From: Paramicrobacterium chengjingii
GTDB lineage: Bacteria > Actinomycetota > Actinomycetes > Actinomycetales > Microbacteriaceae
Reading direction: 5' to 3'
Assembly: GCF_011751765.2 (NCBI RefSeq)
Contig: NZ_CP061169.1
Span: 1-64,000 of the forward strand
DNA length: 64,000 nucleotides
Every line of letters begins with the position of its first letter. Position 1 is the first letter of the stretch. Shown here piece after piece: positions 21,265 to 30,518 of the stretch. The notes beneath the pieces were generated by a model, which did no database searches, had not been told where the DNA came from, and saw nothing but the letters and a program-made list of their open reading frames with translations. A program made the translations under genes and the position numbers.

Positions 21265-22089
21265 TTACGCGCTCAGCGCTGCTGCGGCATCCGGATCGAA
21301 CGTGCGGCGCACGGCCCGGGCGCTCCACCGCCCGTCATGCTTGCCCACCCGGATCGGGTGCGCGAATGCATGTGAGATGGTCTCTGATGTGATGACGTCG
21401 TCGGCGAGCCCCGACGCGACACTGGCTCCCTCGGCAATGACGAGAGCATGTGTCGTCGACACGGGGAGCTCCTCGAGGTGGTGGGTGACGAGCACTGTCG
21501 CGACGTTCGGCGCTGATACGGCGAGATCGTCGATGGTCTCGAGAAGCTGCTCACGAGCAGCCACGTCGAGTCCTGTTGTCGGCTCGTCGAGAAGAAGCAG
21601 CTTCGGCTGTGCGACCAGGGCACGCGCAATGAGCGCGCGGCCCCGTTCGCCCTGAGAGAGCGTTGGCCACAGTGCGTCACGCCGAGACGAGAGCCCTACC
21701 TGGTCGACCAACTCGATCGCCTGCGCCGTCTCGTCTTCCGACGCCTGCCACCTCATCGGCAGCTCGATGGTACCGGTGAGACCGGTGAGTACGACGTCAA
21801 CGACAGAGAGCGGAGAACGAACCGGATGCCGCGGGTCGACGTGCCCGATGCCACGTCGCAGCTCCTGCATGTCGACACGACCGAGTCGCTCGCCGAGAAT
21901 TTCGACGACACCGGACGTAGGGTGCGTCCGCGCGCCGCAGAACCCGAGCATCGTTGACTTGCCCGCTCCATTAGGGCCGAGCAGCGCCCAGTGCTCACCG
22001 GCCCGCACGTCGAACGATATATCGGAGAGAATGCGATTGCCATTGCGCGAGAACGAGACGTCCGACAGGTTGATTACCAGGCTGTTCAT
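21265..22089 (-). CDS. ABC transporter ATP-binding protein, stand-alone
   Basis: A 274-residue ATPase with Walker A GPNGAGKST at about 39-47, signature LSQGERGRA, Walker B LLLLDEPTTGLD and switch histidine in VTHHLEEL. Sequence style is that of the ModF/YlmA-like group of single ABC proteins. No permease or binding protein is adjacent, so substrate and even a transport role are open. The ATG at 22089 is preceded by a GAAGGAG ribosome site. Confidence 0.8.
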   Translation of the reverse strand: MNSLVINLSDVSFSRNGNRILSDISFDVRAGEHWALLGPNGAGKSTMLGFCGARTHPTSGVVEILGERLGRVDMQELRRGIGHVDPRHPVRSPLSVVDVVLTGLTGTIELPMRWQASEDETAQAIELVDQVGLSSRRDALWPTLSQGERGRALIARALVAQPKLLLLDEPTTGLDVAAREQLLETIDDLAVSAPNVATVLVTHHLEELPVSTTHALVIAEGASVASGLADDVITSETISHAFAHPIRVGKHDGRWSARAVRRTFDPDAAAALSA

Positions 22090-22189
22090 TCGAAACGCTC
22101 CTTCTAGCTGGTGAGGTGTTCTCGGGTGATGCCGGGCAGCATCTTACCCGGCACTAAATTCTGGAGTCTCTACACGGGGTGGCACTCGC

Positions 22190-22756
22190 TCAGGCGGGAC
22201 GCAGTGCGGAGTCGATAAGCACCGCGGCCGCCGAACGCGCCTGCACGGCGACGGCGGGATCCGCCGAGATCGCCGCCGTCGTCTGCGCTCCCTCGGCGAG
22301 GATGGAGAGCTGTGCCGCAAGCTCATCGGGCGCGCCGAGGTCGCGCACGAGCGTTGAGACATACTGCTGAAACGCAGCCTTCTGGTCTCGCACGATTGTC
22401 GCAATTTGCGGGTGTGTTCCCCCGAGTTCGCCAAAGGCGTTGATGAATGCACAGCCGCGAAAGCCGTCGGATGCAAACCAGTCCTGAAGGTAGCTGTAGA
22501 TGGCGAGAAGCCGTTCGCGTGGGTCCGCAGGCGCCGCCTCGACACGTTCGGTCAGGTTCGTCTCCCATTCACTTTGCTTGTCGTGCAGAACAGCGGTGAT
22601 GATGTCGACCTTCGACGGGAAGAGTGCGTAGAGGCGACGCAACGACACTCCTGCCGCGGAACGCAACTCGTCCATGCCAACCGCGGAGTACCCCTTGTTG
22701 TAATACAACTCTTCCGCCGCGGCAAGGATGCGTTCACGAGCCTCTTCTACATTCAT
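22190..22756 (-). CDS. TetR/AcrR-family regulator (hydrolase repressor)
   Basis: A 188-residue TetR protein: the HTH is at about 5-50 (RERILAAAEELYYNKGYSAV, then SLRRLYALFPSK) and the helical ligand domain follows, with a GCAFINAFGELGG stretch as in TetR_C_11-like members. The ATG at 22756 gives the normal length; the open frame continues upstream only through the operator and hydrolase gene. Two identical palindromes separate it from the divergent hydrolase, so it probably represses that gene and itself. Confidence 0.88.
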   Translation of the reverse strand: MNVEEARERILAAAEELYYNKGYSAVGMDELRSAAGVSLRRLYALFPSKVDIITAVLHDKQSEWETNLTERVEAAPADPRERLLAIYSYLQDWFASDGFRGCAFINAFGELGGTHPQIATIVRDQKAAFQQYVSTLVRDLGAPDELAAQLSILAEGAQTTAAISADPAVAVQARSAAAVLIDSALRPA

Positions 22757-22776
22757 AAGCCCAGTGTACTTGACTT

Positions 22777-23695
<919 letters not shown>

Positions 23696-23734
23696 GCGGA
23701 TGCTGGTTCGCGCCACGTTCACCAAACAGAGCAC

Positions 23735-23772
23735 GCACAGCGCCCCGAAGACTTGTCGGCGGGGCGCTGTGC
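23735..23772. terminator. Convergent terminator hairpin
   Basis: GCACAGCGCCCCG pairs perfectly with CGGGGCGCTGTGC around a 12-base loop, between the hydrolase stop and the convergent oxidoreductase stop. Confidence 0.8.
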
Positions 23773-23784
23773 TGCGCCGGCAGC

Positions 23785-24759
23785 CTAAACCGCAACCACC
23801 TCGATCACGTGCTTGCCGCGGACACCGCCGGCCGCGAGCGCACGGTGAGCTTGAGCAACGTTCTCGAGCGAATGCACGGTGTCGACAACGGGCGTGATCG
23901 CCCCTGCATCCACGAGCTCAGCGAGGTGACGAAGCACCTCGGTGCTCGGCTTGCCGCGAAAGAACCGTATGCGACGAGACCCGTGCACCGTGGAGAGTGC
24001 AACGAACCAGATGCTCCGCAGCAGGTGTGTAAAGTCGAGCGCCACGGCGATCATGCGCCCACTCCGCGACAGCAAACGGCGAGAGCGGTGTAGGTCCGCG
24101 CCCACGGTATCGACGACGACGTCGAACGGCCCAGATGGAAGTGCGCCGTCGCGGGCATAGTCGTGCACGTGCTGAGCGCCGAGCCCTGCGACGAACTCAC
24201 GATTGCGCGTGCTCGCGATGCCTGTGACGCGCGCACCCAGGTGTCGGCCGAGCTGCACGGCGACGCTGCCCACACCGCCGTTCGCTCCGCGCACGAGTAG
24301 GCGTTCGTCTGGTTTCAACTGCGCCTTCGAGGTGAGTGCAAGGAGCGCAGTCACACCGCCGACGAGCACGCTCGCCGCCTCGGTCAGTGAGACTGATTCC
24401 GGAGCGAGTGAGATGACATCGGGTGAGACGGCAACGTACTCGGAGGCTGCTCCGAACTTGTCATCAGCGAGAATCCCCCAGACGCGGTCACCGACGGCAT
24501 GGTCGTCGACATTGGCTCCGACGTTCACGATCACGCCGGTGAAGTCGATGCCCATGCGCTGAGGAAACTTCGTGCCTGTTATGAGTGAGGCCCGGCCTTC
24601 GCGCGCGAAGAGCTCGCCGCCGTTAACCGTCGTCGCAAACACCCGAACGAGAACCTCATCGTCGGCGTTTGTCGGTCGCGGCAGGTCGATGATCTTCAGC
24701 ACATCTGGCGAACCGAACGCGGTGAGCACAGCGGCGCGCATAGTTGGATCAGCGGTCAT
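23785..24759 (-). CDS. Zinc-free MDR oxidoreductase (quinone reductase-like)
   Basis: A 324-residue medium-chain reductase: N-terminal GroES-like part with MGIDFTGVIVNVGANV, VGDRVWGI, and a Rossmann motif VRGANGGVGSVAVQLGRHLGA. The cysteine set for structural zinc is missing, so it belongs to the zinc-free quinone reductase-like branch, which uses NADPH. The ATG at 24759 faces a divergent TetR gene, with a palindromic site between them. Substrate unknown. Confidence 0.85.
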   Translation of the reverse strand: MTADPTMRAAVLTAFGSPDVLKIIDLPRPTNADDEVLVRVFATTVNGGELFAREGRASLITGTKFPQRMGIDFTGVIVNVGANVDDHAVGDRVWGILADDKFGAASEYVAVSPDVISLAPESVSLTEAASVLVGGVTALLALTSKAQLKPDERLLVRGANGGVGSVAVQLGRHLGARVTGIASTRNREFVAGLGAQHVHDYARDGALPSGPFDVVVDTVGADLHRSRRLLSRSGRMIAVALDFTHLLRSIWFVALSTVHGSRRIRFFRGKPSTEVLRHLAELVDAGAITPVVDTVHSLENVAQAHRALAAGGVRGKHVIEVVAV

Positions 24760-24830
24760 AAATGTGTCCTAACGTCAGTGCGACGCTCATCGCCGCTGAG
24801 GTCAAGAACGGCCGAAACGGACGAATGATT

Positions 24831-24849
24831 CCACTTACCCGTAAAGTGG
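24831..24849. promoter_or_regulatory. Inverted repeat between MDR and TetR genes
   Basis: CCACTT-N7-AAGTGG is a perfect inverted repeat ending five bases before the TetR start codon. It is a likely autoregulatory operator that may also affect the divergent oxidoreductase gene. Confidence 0.55.
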
Positions 24850-24854
24850 GAGTC

Positions 24855-25547
24855 ATGTCGGCAGTACGCTCTCACAACGCTGTTCCAGAACCTCGTGACG
24901 ACTCTTCAGGCGGCAATGCTCAGCGGGCGCTTCGTGCAGACGCCGAGCACAATAGGGAACGCATCCTCGTCGCCGCCCGTGAGCTCGTCAGGCGCGACGG
25001 CATCGACGTGCCGCTCGCGACGATCGCCCGACGAGCTGGTGTCGGCGTGGCAACTCTCTATCGGCGCTTTCCGACACGAAACGACCTGATCGCCGCGGTG
25101 TATGCTGAGCAACGACAGCGGTGCATCGATGTGTTGCACGCGAGCATGAGGGATCCCGATGCCTGGCGAGGGTTGTGCTCGCTGATTTCGACGGTGTGCA
25201 GCATTCAGGCAGTGGATCAGGGCTTCAACGGCATCCTGGCCACCCAATTGCCCGATGCGATCGATGCCAAACACGATGATTACCTGTTCGCTCTCGACTC
25301 TCTTGATCAGCTGGTGTCGGCGGCACATGCGCAACGACGCTTGCGCCTTGGGGTGACCGGCACCGACGTCCTGCTCATTGTGCTGGCGAACAGCGCGGTC
25401 GTGGGCGGAGATCGGCGTCGTTCCCTCGCCGCGTCGCGGCGCCTCGTTGCCCATCTTCTGGCAGGCATCGGAGCACCCGAGACGCTCGTGTCGCTTCCCA
25501 CGGAAGACATCGTGCTTGACGATCTCGTTCGTGAGCGACTGGGATGA
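24855..25547 (+). CDS. TetR/AcrR-family regulator
   Basis: A 230-residue TetR protein with its HTH at about 36-85 (RILVAARELVRRDGIDVPLA, then GVGVATLYRRFPTRNDLI). The C-terminal domain resembles SbtR-like proteins common in actinobacteria. The ATG at 24855 was chosen because GTGGGAG precedes it. It is divergent from the MDR oxidoreductase, its likely target. Confidence 0.85.
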   Translation: MSAVRSHNAVPEPRDDSSGGNAQRALRADAEHNRERILVAARELVRRDGIDVPLATIARRAGVGVATLYRRFPTRNDLIAAVYAEQRQRCIDVLHASMRDPDAWRGLCSLISTVCSIQAVDQGFNGILATQLPDAIDAKHDDYLFALDSLDQLVSAAHAQRRLRLGVTGTDVLLIVLANSAVVGGDRRRSLAASRRLVAHLLAGIGAPETLVSLPTEDIVLDDLVRERLG

Positions 25548-25661
25548 TGCAGGTCTGGATGCCGCTCGCGGGCAAAGTGCACATTCAGGCACGGAGCTTC
25601 GGACGCGAGCGAGCCCGTCGGGAGGGCGCCCGCGGCGTTGCATGACGCATACGCTGAGTAC

Positions 25662-25982
25662 ATGAACCCTGAGCGCAAGAGCCCCGCGCCGACGCCCGAA
25701 CCACGGCGCATCAGTCTGACGCTTCATCGCCCGTGGTTTGGTTGGCACCCACGGCCGACTGTCGTGTTTGGCGGCCGCGGGCAGCCCGCTCAGTGGGGCA
25801 CGGGGACATGGCAACTTCCCACCGGCGACACGACGATCAGGGTGTTCTTGTACAACCGTGCTTGGCGCTACGGCGAAGCCGAAATCGAGCTCAACGCCGA
25901 TGCCGGCGTGGATGCTGTGGAGTACAGAGCGCCAGCTCTGCCGTTTCTGCGAGGCACGCTTCAGGAGAAGACGATGGACTGA
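25662..25982 (+). CDS. Hypothetical protein
   Basis: A 106-residue protein with no signal peptide or membrane segment. It has a proline-rich start and a beta-rich body (RRISLTLHRPWFGWHPRPTV, then GTWQLPTGDTTIRVFLYNRA), with PALPFLRGTL near the end. I do not recognise the family. The ATG at 25662 was taken over an earlier ATG at 25638. About 110 bp separate it from the TetR gene. The codon usage looks coding. Confidence 0.55.
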   Translation: MNPERKSPAPTPEPRRISLTLHRPWFGWHPRPTVVFGGRGQPAQWGTGTWQLPTGDTTIRVFLYNRAWRYGEAEIELNADAGVDAVEYRAPALPFLRGTLQEKTMD

Positions 25983-26094
25983 GAAGCGCTCACACCGGGC
26001 GCAAGACGGGTGCGTGATGCACGCTTGGAATACCGAAATCATGCACATTAACGCCTGATAAGATCGCAAACTCTCTTGACTACAAATCAGGACA

Positions 26095-26130
26095 ACTTGC
26101 CATTGTCGCAAGTGTGACGGTAGTGTCGCA
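26095..26130. promoter_or_regulatory. Composite operator before the XRE-TetR gene
   Basis: ACTTGC-N7-GCAAGT (26095-26113) is an inverted repeat. TGTCGCA occurs at 26104-26110 and again at 26124-26130, exactly 20 bp apart (about two helical turns). Both elements end just before the ATG at 26134. Two kinds of repeat fit a regulator with two DNA-binding domains, which is inference. Confidence 0.5.
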
Positions 26131-26133
26131 GTC

Positions 26134-27003
26134 ATGCCGTCTTCAACAGTCGACCCGCAGCAGCTCGCACAGCGCATCCGCGAGGCGATCCGCGACTCTG
26201 GGCTGAGCCAGCGCGAGGTGTCGAAACAGATCGAGCTCGACGAGACGAAGCTGTCGAAATCGCTCACAGGCGTGCGTCGGCTGAACTCCGATGAGCTTCT
26301 GAAGATGGCGCGCGTGACCGGTGTCACAACCAACTGGCTTCTCACCGGTCGCGACGATGGACTGGAGATGACCGGGCCGGTTCGCATTCCACCGAACAGA
26401 TCCGTCGAAGAATCAGAGAAGGCTTTGCGACGTCGTCGCATCATCGAGGAGGCGTGGTGGCTGTTTGCGCAGCGGGGCTACGCAGACGTGCGAATCGCTG
26501 ACATCGCGCGTCAGGCCGGGGTTTCGAGCCCAGCCGTGCACTACTACTTCGCCACCAAGAGGGCGATATTCGCTGAGACCCTGCGATACTCGGTCAAGCT
26601 CGCCTTTGACAGGCAGATCGCCTCACTCTTCACGATTGAGGGGCCGGTCGAGCGACTTATCGAGCTGTGCCGGCTGCAGCTGCCGATCACCGAGGAACGG
26701 CGGGCATCGTGGTCGATTTGGCTGCAGACCTGGGCCGACGTCGCCACCGTGGATGATGGCCGCAAGAATCATGCTGAGGGTTACCAGCGCTGGCAGCAGA
26801 TGGTGCGCTCGATCATTGTGGAGGGGCAGGAGTTCGGTGTCTTCCGCCTCGCCGATCCTGATGCTCTCACGAGCGATCTCACCTCTCTCATTGATGGTTA
26901 CGGCATCAAGGTCATGACCGGCCTCGTCTCGGGTGACCGGATGCTGAGGCACGTCGCCGGATACATCGAGTCCCATTTGGTCATCGGAAAGCCTCCCGGC
27001 TGA
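26134..27003 (+). CDS. Dual-domain regulator: XRE helix-turn-helix fused to TetR
   Basis: A 289-residue protein. Residues about 9-75 form an XRE/Cro helix-turn-helix (GLSQREVSKQIELDETKLSK, then NSDELLKMARVTGVTTNWLL). After a 20-residue linker, residues about 97-150 are a TetR helix-turn-helix (AWWLFAQRGYADVRIADIAR, then VSSPAVHYYFATKRAIF), and the rest is a BetI/TetR_C_6-like ligand domain. Both DNA-binding units look intact. It directly precedes a peptide-type ABC operon on the same strand and is the likely regulator of that operon. Confidence 0.88.
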   Translation: MPSSTVDPQQLAQRIREAIRDSGLSQREVSKQIELDETKLSKSLTGVRRLNSDELLKMARVTGVTTNWLLTGRDDGLEMTGPVRIPPNRSVEESEKALRRRRIIEEAWWLFAQRGYADVRIADIARQAGVSSPAVHYYFATKRAIFAETLRYSVKLAFDRQIASLFTIEGPVERLIELCRLQLPITEERRASWSIWLQTWADVATVDDGRKNHAEGYQRWQQMVRSIIVEGQEFGVFRLADPDALTSDLTSLIDGYGIKVMTGLVSGDRMLRHVAGYIESHLVIGKPPG

Positions 27004-27069
27004 CGCGGCCAGAATCTGCACCAGAAACCGACAGCCCACGGCAGTGACCTCACAAGGAAAGACACCGAC

Positions 27070-28665
27070 GTGACACCCGAATTCCCTCATTCCTCTTCGC
27101 ACCTTCGCCCGGCGCTTACGCGACGCAGCCTGCTTGGCGGTGGCGTCGCCCTCGGGCTGGGCGTGCTGCTCACGGCATGCACGTCGCCCGAGAGCACGAT
27201 CGAGGCGCTTGCGACCGGGGATCCTGTGAGCGGCGGTCGGCTTCGAGTCGGACTCGCCGGAGGCGGAGCATCCGACACTCTCGATGCCCACGTCCCGGTG
27301 GGCACTCTCGACATCGCGCGCGTCGTCAACCTGTACGAGCCATTGTTCTACTGGGACGACGTATACAAGCTGCAGCCGCGTCTTGCGACGAAGGCGATGC
27401 CCAACGAGAGCGCGACATTGTGGACCGTGACCCTGCGTGACGGAGTACTGTTTCACAACGGGCGACCGCTGACGGCCGCCGATGTTGTGGCGACGTTCGA
27501 GCGAATCACCGACCCGGACGATCCGAAGGCCGGTGCCGCGGGCCTTGCCGAACTGGACCACGTCGAGGTCATCGACAATCTCACGGTGGCATTCCACCTC
27601 AGCACTCCGCTCGCGACATTCGACGACTCGCTTGCGCAGTACATGAACGGTATCGTGCCTGCCGACTACGATCCGGCCAGCCCGATCGGCACCGGTCCTT
27701 TCAAAGTTGACTCGTTCACGGCGGGACGTCGCAGCGTGTTCATGCGCAACGATGACTACTGGCAGGGAGGCGAGCCCTATCTCGACGAGCTTGAAATTCT
27801 CAACTTCAACGATGAAGATGCCCTCATTAACGCATTGCTGTCGACGCAGGTCGACGCTGTCGGGCAGGTGCCGCTTTCGCTTCTGGAGGTGATCGGGGCG
27901 GATCCGCGCATCGCTGTTCTCAATTCTGAGACAGGAACGTGGCTGCCTTTCACGATGCGCGTCGACAAGGCTCCGTTCGACGACGAGCGCGTTCGCCAGG
28001 CGTTCCGTCTTGCGGTCGACCGGCCGCAGATGGTCGAGCAGGTGCTCTCGGGCAACGGAACTGTCGGCAATGATCTCTACGCTCCGTTCGACCCCGGGTA
28101 CAACACGTCGCTTCCACAGCGCAAGCAGGACGTCACCGAGGCGAAGAGACTGCTCGCTGACGCGGGCTACCCCGACGGCATCGACGTCGAGCTTGTGACG
28201 GCACCCATTCAGGCCGGCGTCGTCGAGGCCGCGCAGGTGTTCGCCCAGCAGGCCACGGCAGCGGGGATCCGCGTCAAGATCCGCAAGGTCGACGTCACGA
28301 CGTTCTTCGGCGACAGCTATCTCGAGTGGCCGTTTGCTCAGGACTTCTGGTACACCCGAAACTTCATCTCGCAGTCCGGCCAGGGATCGCTGCCCAACTC
28401 GCCGTTCAATGAGACGCATTGGGACGATCCGGAGTTCCAGAGTCTCATCGAGCAGGCAAAAGAGACGGTGGATGCTGACAAGCGCAACGCTCTTGTCGCC
28501 GAGGCTCAGAAGATCGAGTACGAGAAGGGCGGCTACATCGTCTGGGGCTTCGCGAATCAGGCTGACGCGTACCAGAAGTACGTTGCAGGCCTCGTCGAGA
28601 ATCGGACAGGCCTCCCGTTGTCTGGATTCGAATTTCGCCGCGTATGGATGGCGGTGGAGAAATGA
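27070..28665 (+). CDS. Peptide/nickel-type ABC transporter substrate-binding lipoprotein
   Basis: A 531-residue family 5 extracellular solute-binding protein. The signal region has a twin-arginine motif (TRRSLLGG at about 17-24) and a lipobox LTAC with Cys37, so it is probably exported folded and lipid-anchored. The core shows the SBP_bac_5 stretches LRDGVLFHNGRPLTAADVVATF-like (about 125-145) and DERVRQAFRLAVDR (about 305-320). Start is GTG at 27070 after AAGGAAAG. Its stop overlaps the first permease gene. The ligand (peptide or other) cannot be read from sequence. Confidence 0.92.
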   Translation: MTPEFPHSSSHLRPALTRRSLLGGGVALGLGVLLTACTSPESTIEALATGDPVSGGRLRVGLAGGGASDTLDAHVPVGTLDIARVVNLYEPLFYWDDVYKLQPRLATKAMPNESATLWTVTLRDGVLFHNGRPLTAADVVATFERITDPDDPKAGAAGLAELDHVEVIDNLTVAFHLSTPLATFDDSLAQYMNGIVPADYDPASPIGTGPFKVDSFTAGRRSVFMRNDDYWQGGEPYLDELEILNFNDEDALINALLSTQVDAVGQVPLSLLEVIGADPRIAVLNSETGTWLPFTMRVDKAPFDDERVRQAFRLAVDRPQMVEQVLSGNGTVGNDLYAPFDPGYNTSLPQRKQDVTEAKRLLADAGYPDGIDVELVTAPIQAGVVEAAQVFAQQATAAGIRVKIRKVDVTTFFGDSYLEWPFAQDFWYTRNFISQSGQGSLPNSPFNETHWDDPEFQSLIEQAKETVDADKRNALVAEAQKIEYEKGGYIVWGFANQADAYQKYVAGLVENRTGLPLSGFEFRRVWMAVEK

Positions 28666-29621
28666 TCCTCAGAATGGTGCTCAAGCGCGTGGCCGTCAGC
28701 GCGCTCATTCTCTTCGTCGTGTCACTCATGGTGTTCGCTGCCACGCTTCTGTTGCCGGGCGATCCGGCGCAGGCTATCCTCGGTCAGCAGGCGACGCCGG
28801 AGCGCCTTGATGCACTACGTGAGCAGATGGGTCTCAACGACCCGCCGTGGGTTCGCTACCTCTCATGGCTCGGCGGACTAGTGACGGGAGATTTTGGCTA
28901 TTCTGCCGCGTCGGGCGGCCCCGTTTCCGCGCTTTTGGGAGATCGGGTGTCGGCGTCGCTGGTCTTGATGCTCGTCGCCGCGATCATCGCGATTCCGCTC
29001 GGCATCCTCGTGGGAACCTATGCTGCCTTGCGTCGCGACCGCATGGGCGATCATGTCACGACAGTCGTGTCGCTTGTGCTCGCGGCTCTGCCCGAGTTCG
29101 TCGTGGGAATCCTGCTCATCACCCTTCTGGCGACGAGTGTGTTCCCGATTCTGCCGTCCGTGACGATGGCCCCGCCTGGCGAACAGGTGTGGCAGCATCC
29201 GTCTCAGCTGGTTCTGCCCGTGCTCACTCTCGTGCTCGTCGTGACCCCGTACATCGTGCGCATGATGCGCGCCACCATGGCGGAGGTTCTCGACTCGGGC
29301 TATGTAGAGATGGCGAGGCTCAAGGGCGTTCCTGAACGACAGGTCATCACACGCCACGCCATTCCGCACGCGATCGCACCTGTCGCTCAGGTCATCGCGA
29401 TCCAGCTTGCGTGGATGGCCGGAGGTGTGGTCGTTGTCGAGTTCCTGTTCCGGTACCCGGGAATCGGGCAGGCACTCGTGGATGCTGTCGCGAACCGCGA
29501 CGTGCAGGTCGTGCAGGCGCTCGCAATGCTCGTCGCTGTCATCTACGTCATCGTCAATCTGCTGGCCGACCTCGTCGGACTGCTCACAAATCCCAAGCTG
29601 CGAACGGAGGCATCAGCATGA
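28662..29621 (+). CDS. ABC transporter permease (DppB-type)
   Basis: A 319-residue inner-membrane permease with six membrane segments and the EAA-type cytoplasmic motif ARLKGVPERQVITRHAIPHA. The N-terminal opening (RVAVSALILFVVSLMVFA) and the LPGDPAQAILGQQATPE loop are standard for DppB/OppB. The ATG overlaps the stop of the binding protein as ATGA. Confidence 0.93.
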   Translation: MILRMVLKRVAVSALILFVVSLMVFAATLLLPGDPAQAILGQQATPERLDALREQMGLNDPPWVRYLSWLGGLVTGDFGYSAASGGPVSALLGDRVSASLVLMLVAAIIAIPLGILVGTYAALRRDRMGDHVTTVVSLVLAALPEFVVGILLITLLATSVFPILPSVTMAPPGEQVWQHPSQLVLPVLTLVLVVTPYIVRMMRATMAEVLDSGYVEMARLKGVPERQVITRHAIPHAIAPVAQVIAIQLAWMAGGVVVVEFLFRYPGIGQALVDAVANRDVQVVQALAMLVAVIYVIVNLLADLVGLLTNPKLRTEASA

Positions 29622-30517
29622 GCGCAGACGCCCACGGTACAGATGCCACACAGGTGTACGACGAACCCGCAGAGACACTCTCGCCGCCGAAGCTCATGCG
29701 CAGATTCATCGCGCAACGTCAGGCGAAGGTGGGGCTCGTGCTGATGGCAATCGTCGTGATCATCGCCGTCTTCGGATCGCTCATGCTGCCGTGGCTCACC
29801 GGCTACTCGGCTACCGAGTTCGCCGGCAGGCCGTTCAAGCCGGATGGCCTGTTCGGCACAGACAATCTCGGGCGTGACGTGTTGTCTCGATTCCTCGCCG
29901 GAGGGCTGCAGCTTCTACTCTTCGCCGCACTCGCGACGCTTCTCGGCATGGTGTTCGGGGTGATCGCCGGCATGGTTGCTGCGTATGCCCGCGGCGCGAC
30001 AGACGCAATCATCATGCGCGGCAATGATGTGCTGCTGGCGATCCCGCAGTTGGTGTTTGCGCTCCTTGCCGTGACGGTGCTGGGTCCGCAGGGCTGGGTG
30101 CTCGTCACGGTAATCGGCATCACTCACGCACCCCGCATCGCTCGCGTCACTCGCTCGGCCACGGTTTCGGTGATCAGCGAGGACTACGTGCGTGCGAGCG
30201 AAATGTACGCTGTGCCACGCTGGCGCATTCTCGCGAGCGATGTGCTGCCCAATATCACTGGGCCGCTCATGGTCGAGCTCGGGCTGCGCATGACGTACTC
30301 GATCGGCGCCATCGCCTCACTGTCGTTCCTCGGGCTGGGCCTGCAGCCGCCCACGGCCGACTGGGGTCTCATGATCAACGAGAACCGGATTGCGCTCGCC
30401 GTGCAGCCGTGGGGCGTGATCCTCCCCGTTCTCGCGATCGCCGTGCTCACGGTCGGCATCAACCTGCTCACCGACTCGCTCGCGCGAGCATCCGCCAACC
30501 TGAACCCGGGGGAGTGA
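29618..30517 (+). CDS. ABC transporter permease (DppC-type)
   Basis: A 299-residue permease. It has the OppC N-terminal domain with the FGTDNLGRDVLSRFLAGG motif and the EAA loop (ASEMYAVPRWRILASDVLPN), with five to six membrane segments. The ATG at 29618 overlaps the stop of the first permease (ATGA); a longer reading frame upstream lies inside the previous gene. It pairs with the DppB-type subunit. Confidence 0.93.
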   Translation: MSADAHGTDATQVYDEPAETLSPPKLMRRFIAQRQAKVGLVLMAIVVIIAVFGSLMLPWLTGYSATEFAGRPFKPDGLFGTDNLGRDVLSRFLAGGLQLLLFAALATLLGMVFGVIAGMVAAYARGATDAIIMRGNDVLLAIPQLVFALLAVTVLGPQGWVLVTVIGITHAPRIARVTRSATVSVISEDYVRASEMYAVPRWRILASDVLPNITGPLMVELGLRMTYSIGAIASLSFLGLGLQPPTADWGLMINENRIALAVQPWGVILPVLAIAVLTVGINLLTDSLARASANLNPGE

Positions 30518-30518
30518 G

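Noticed and set aside
26623..28419. 598-codon minus-strand frame across the XRE-TetR and binding-protein genes
   Set aside because: Long but antisense to two secure genes and without recognisable domains; typical of high-GC third-position bias.
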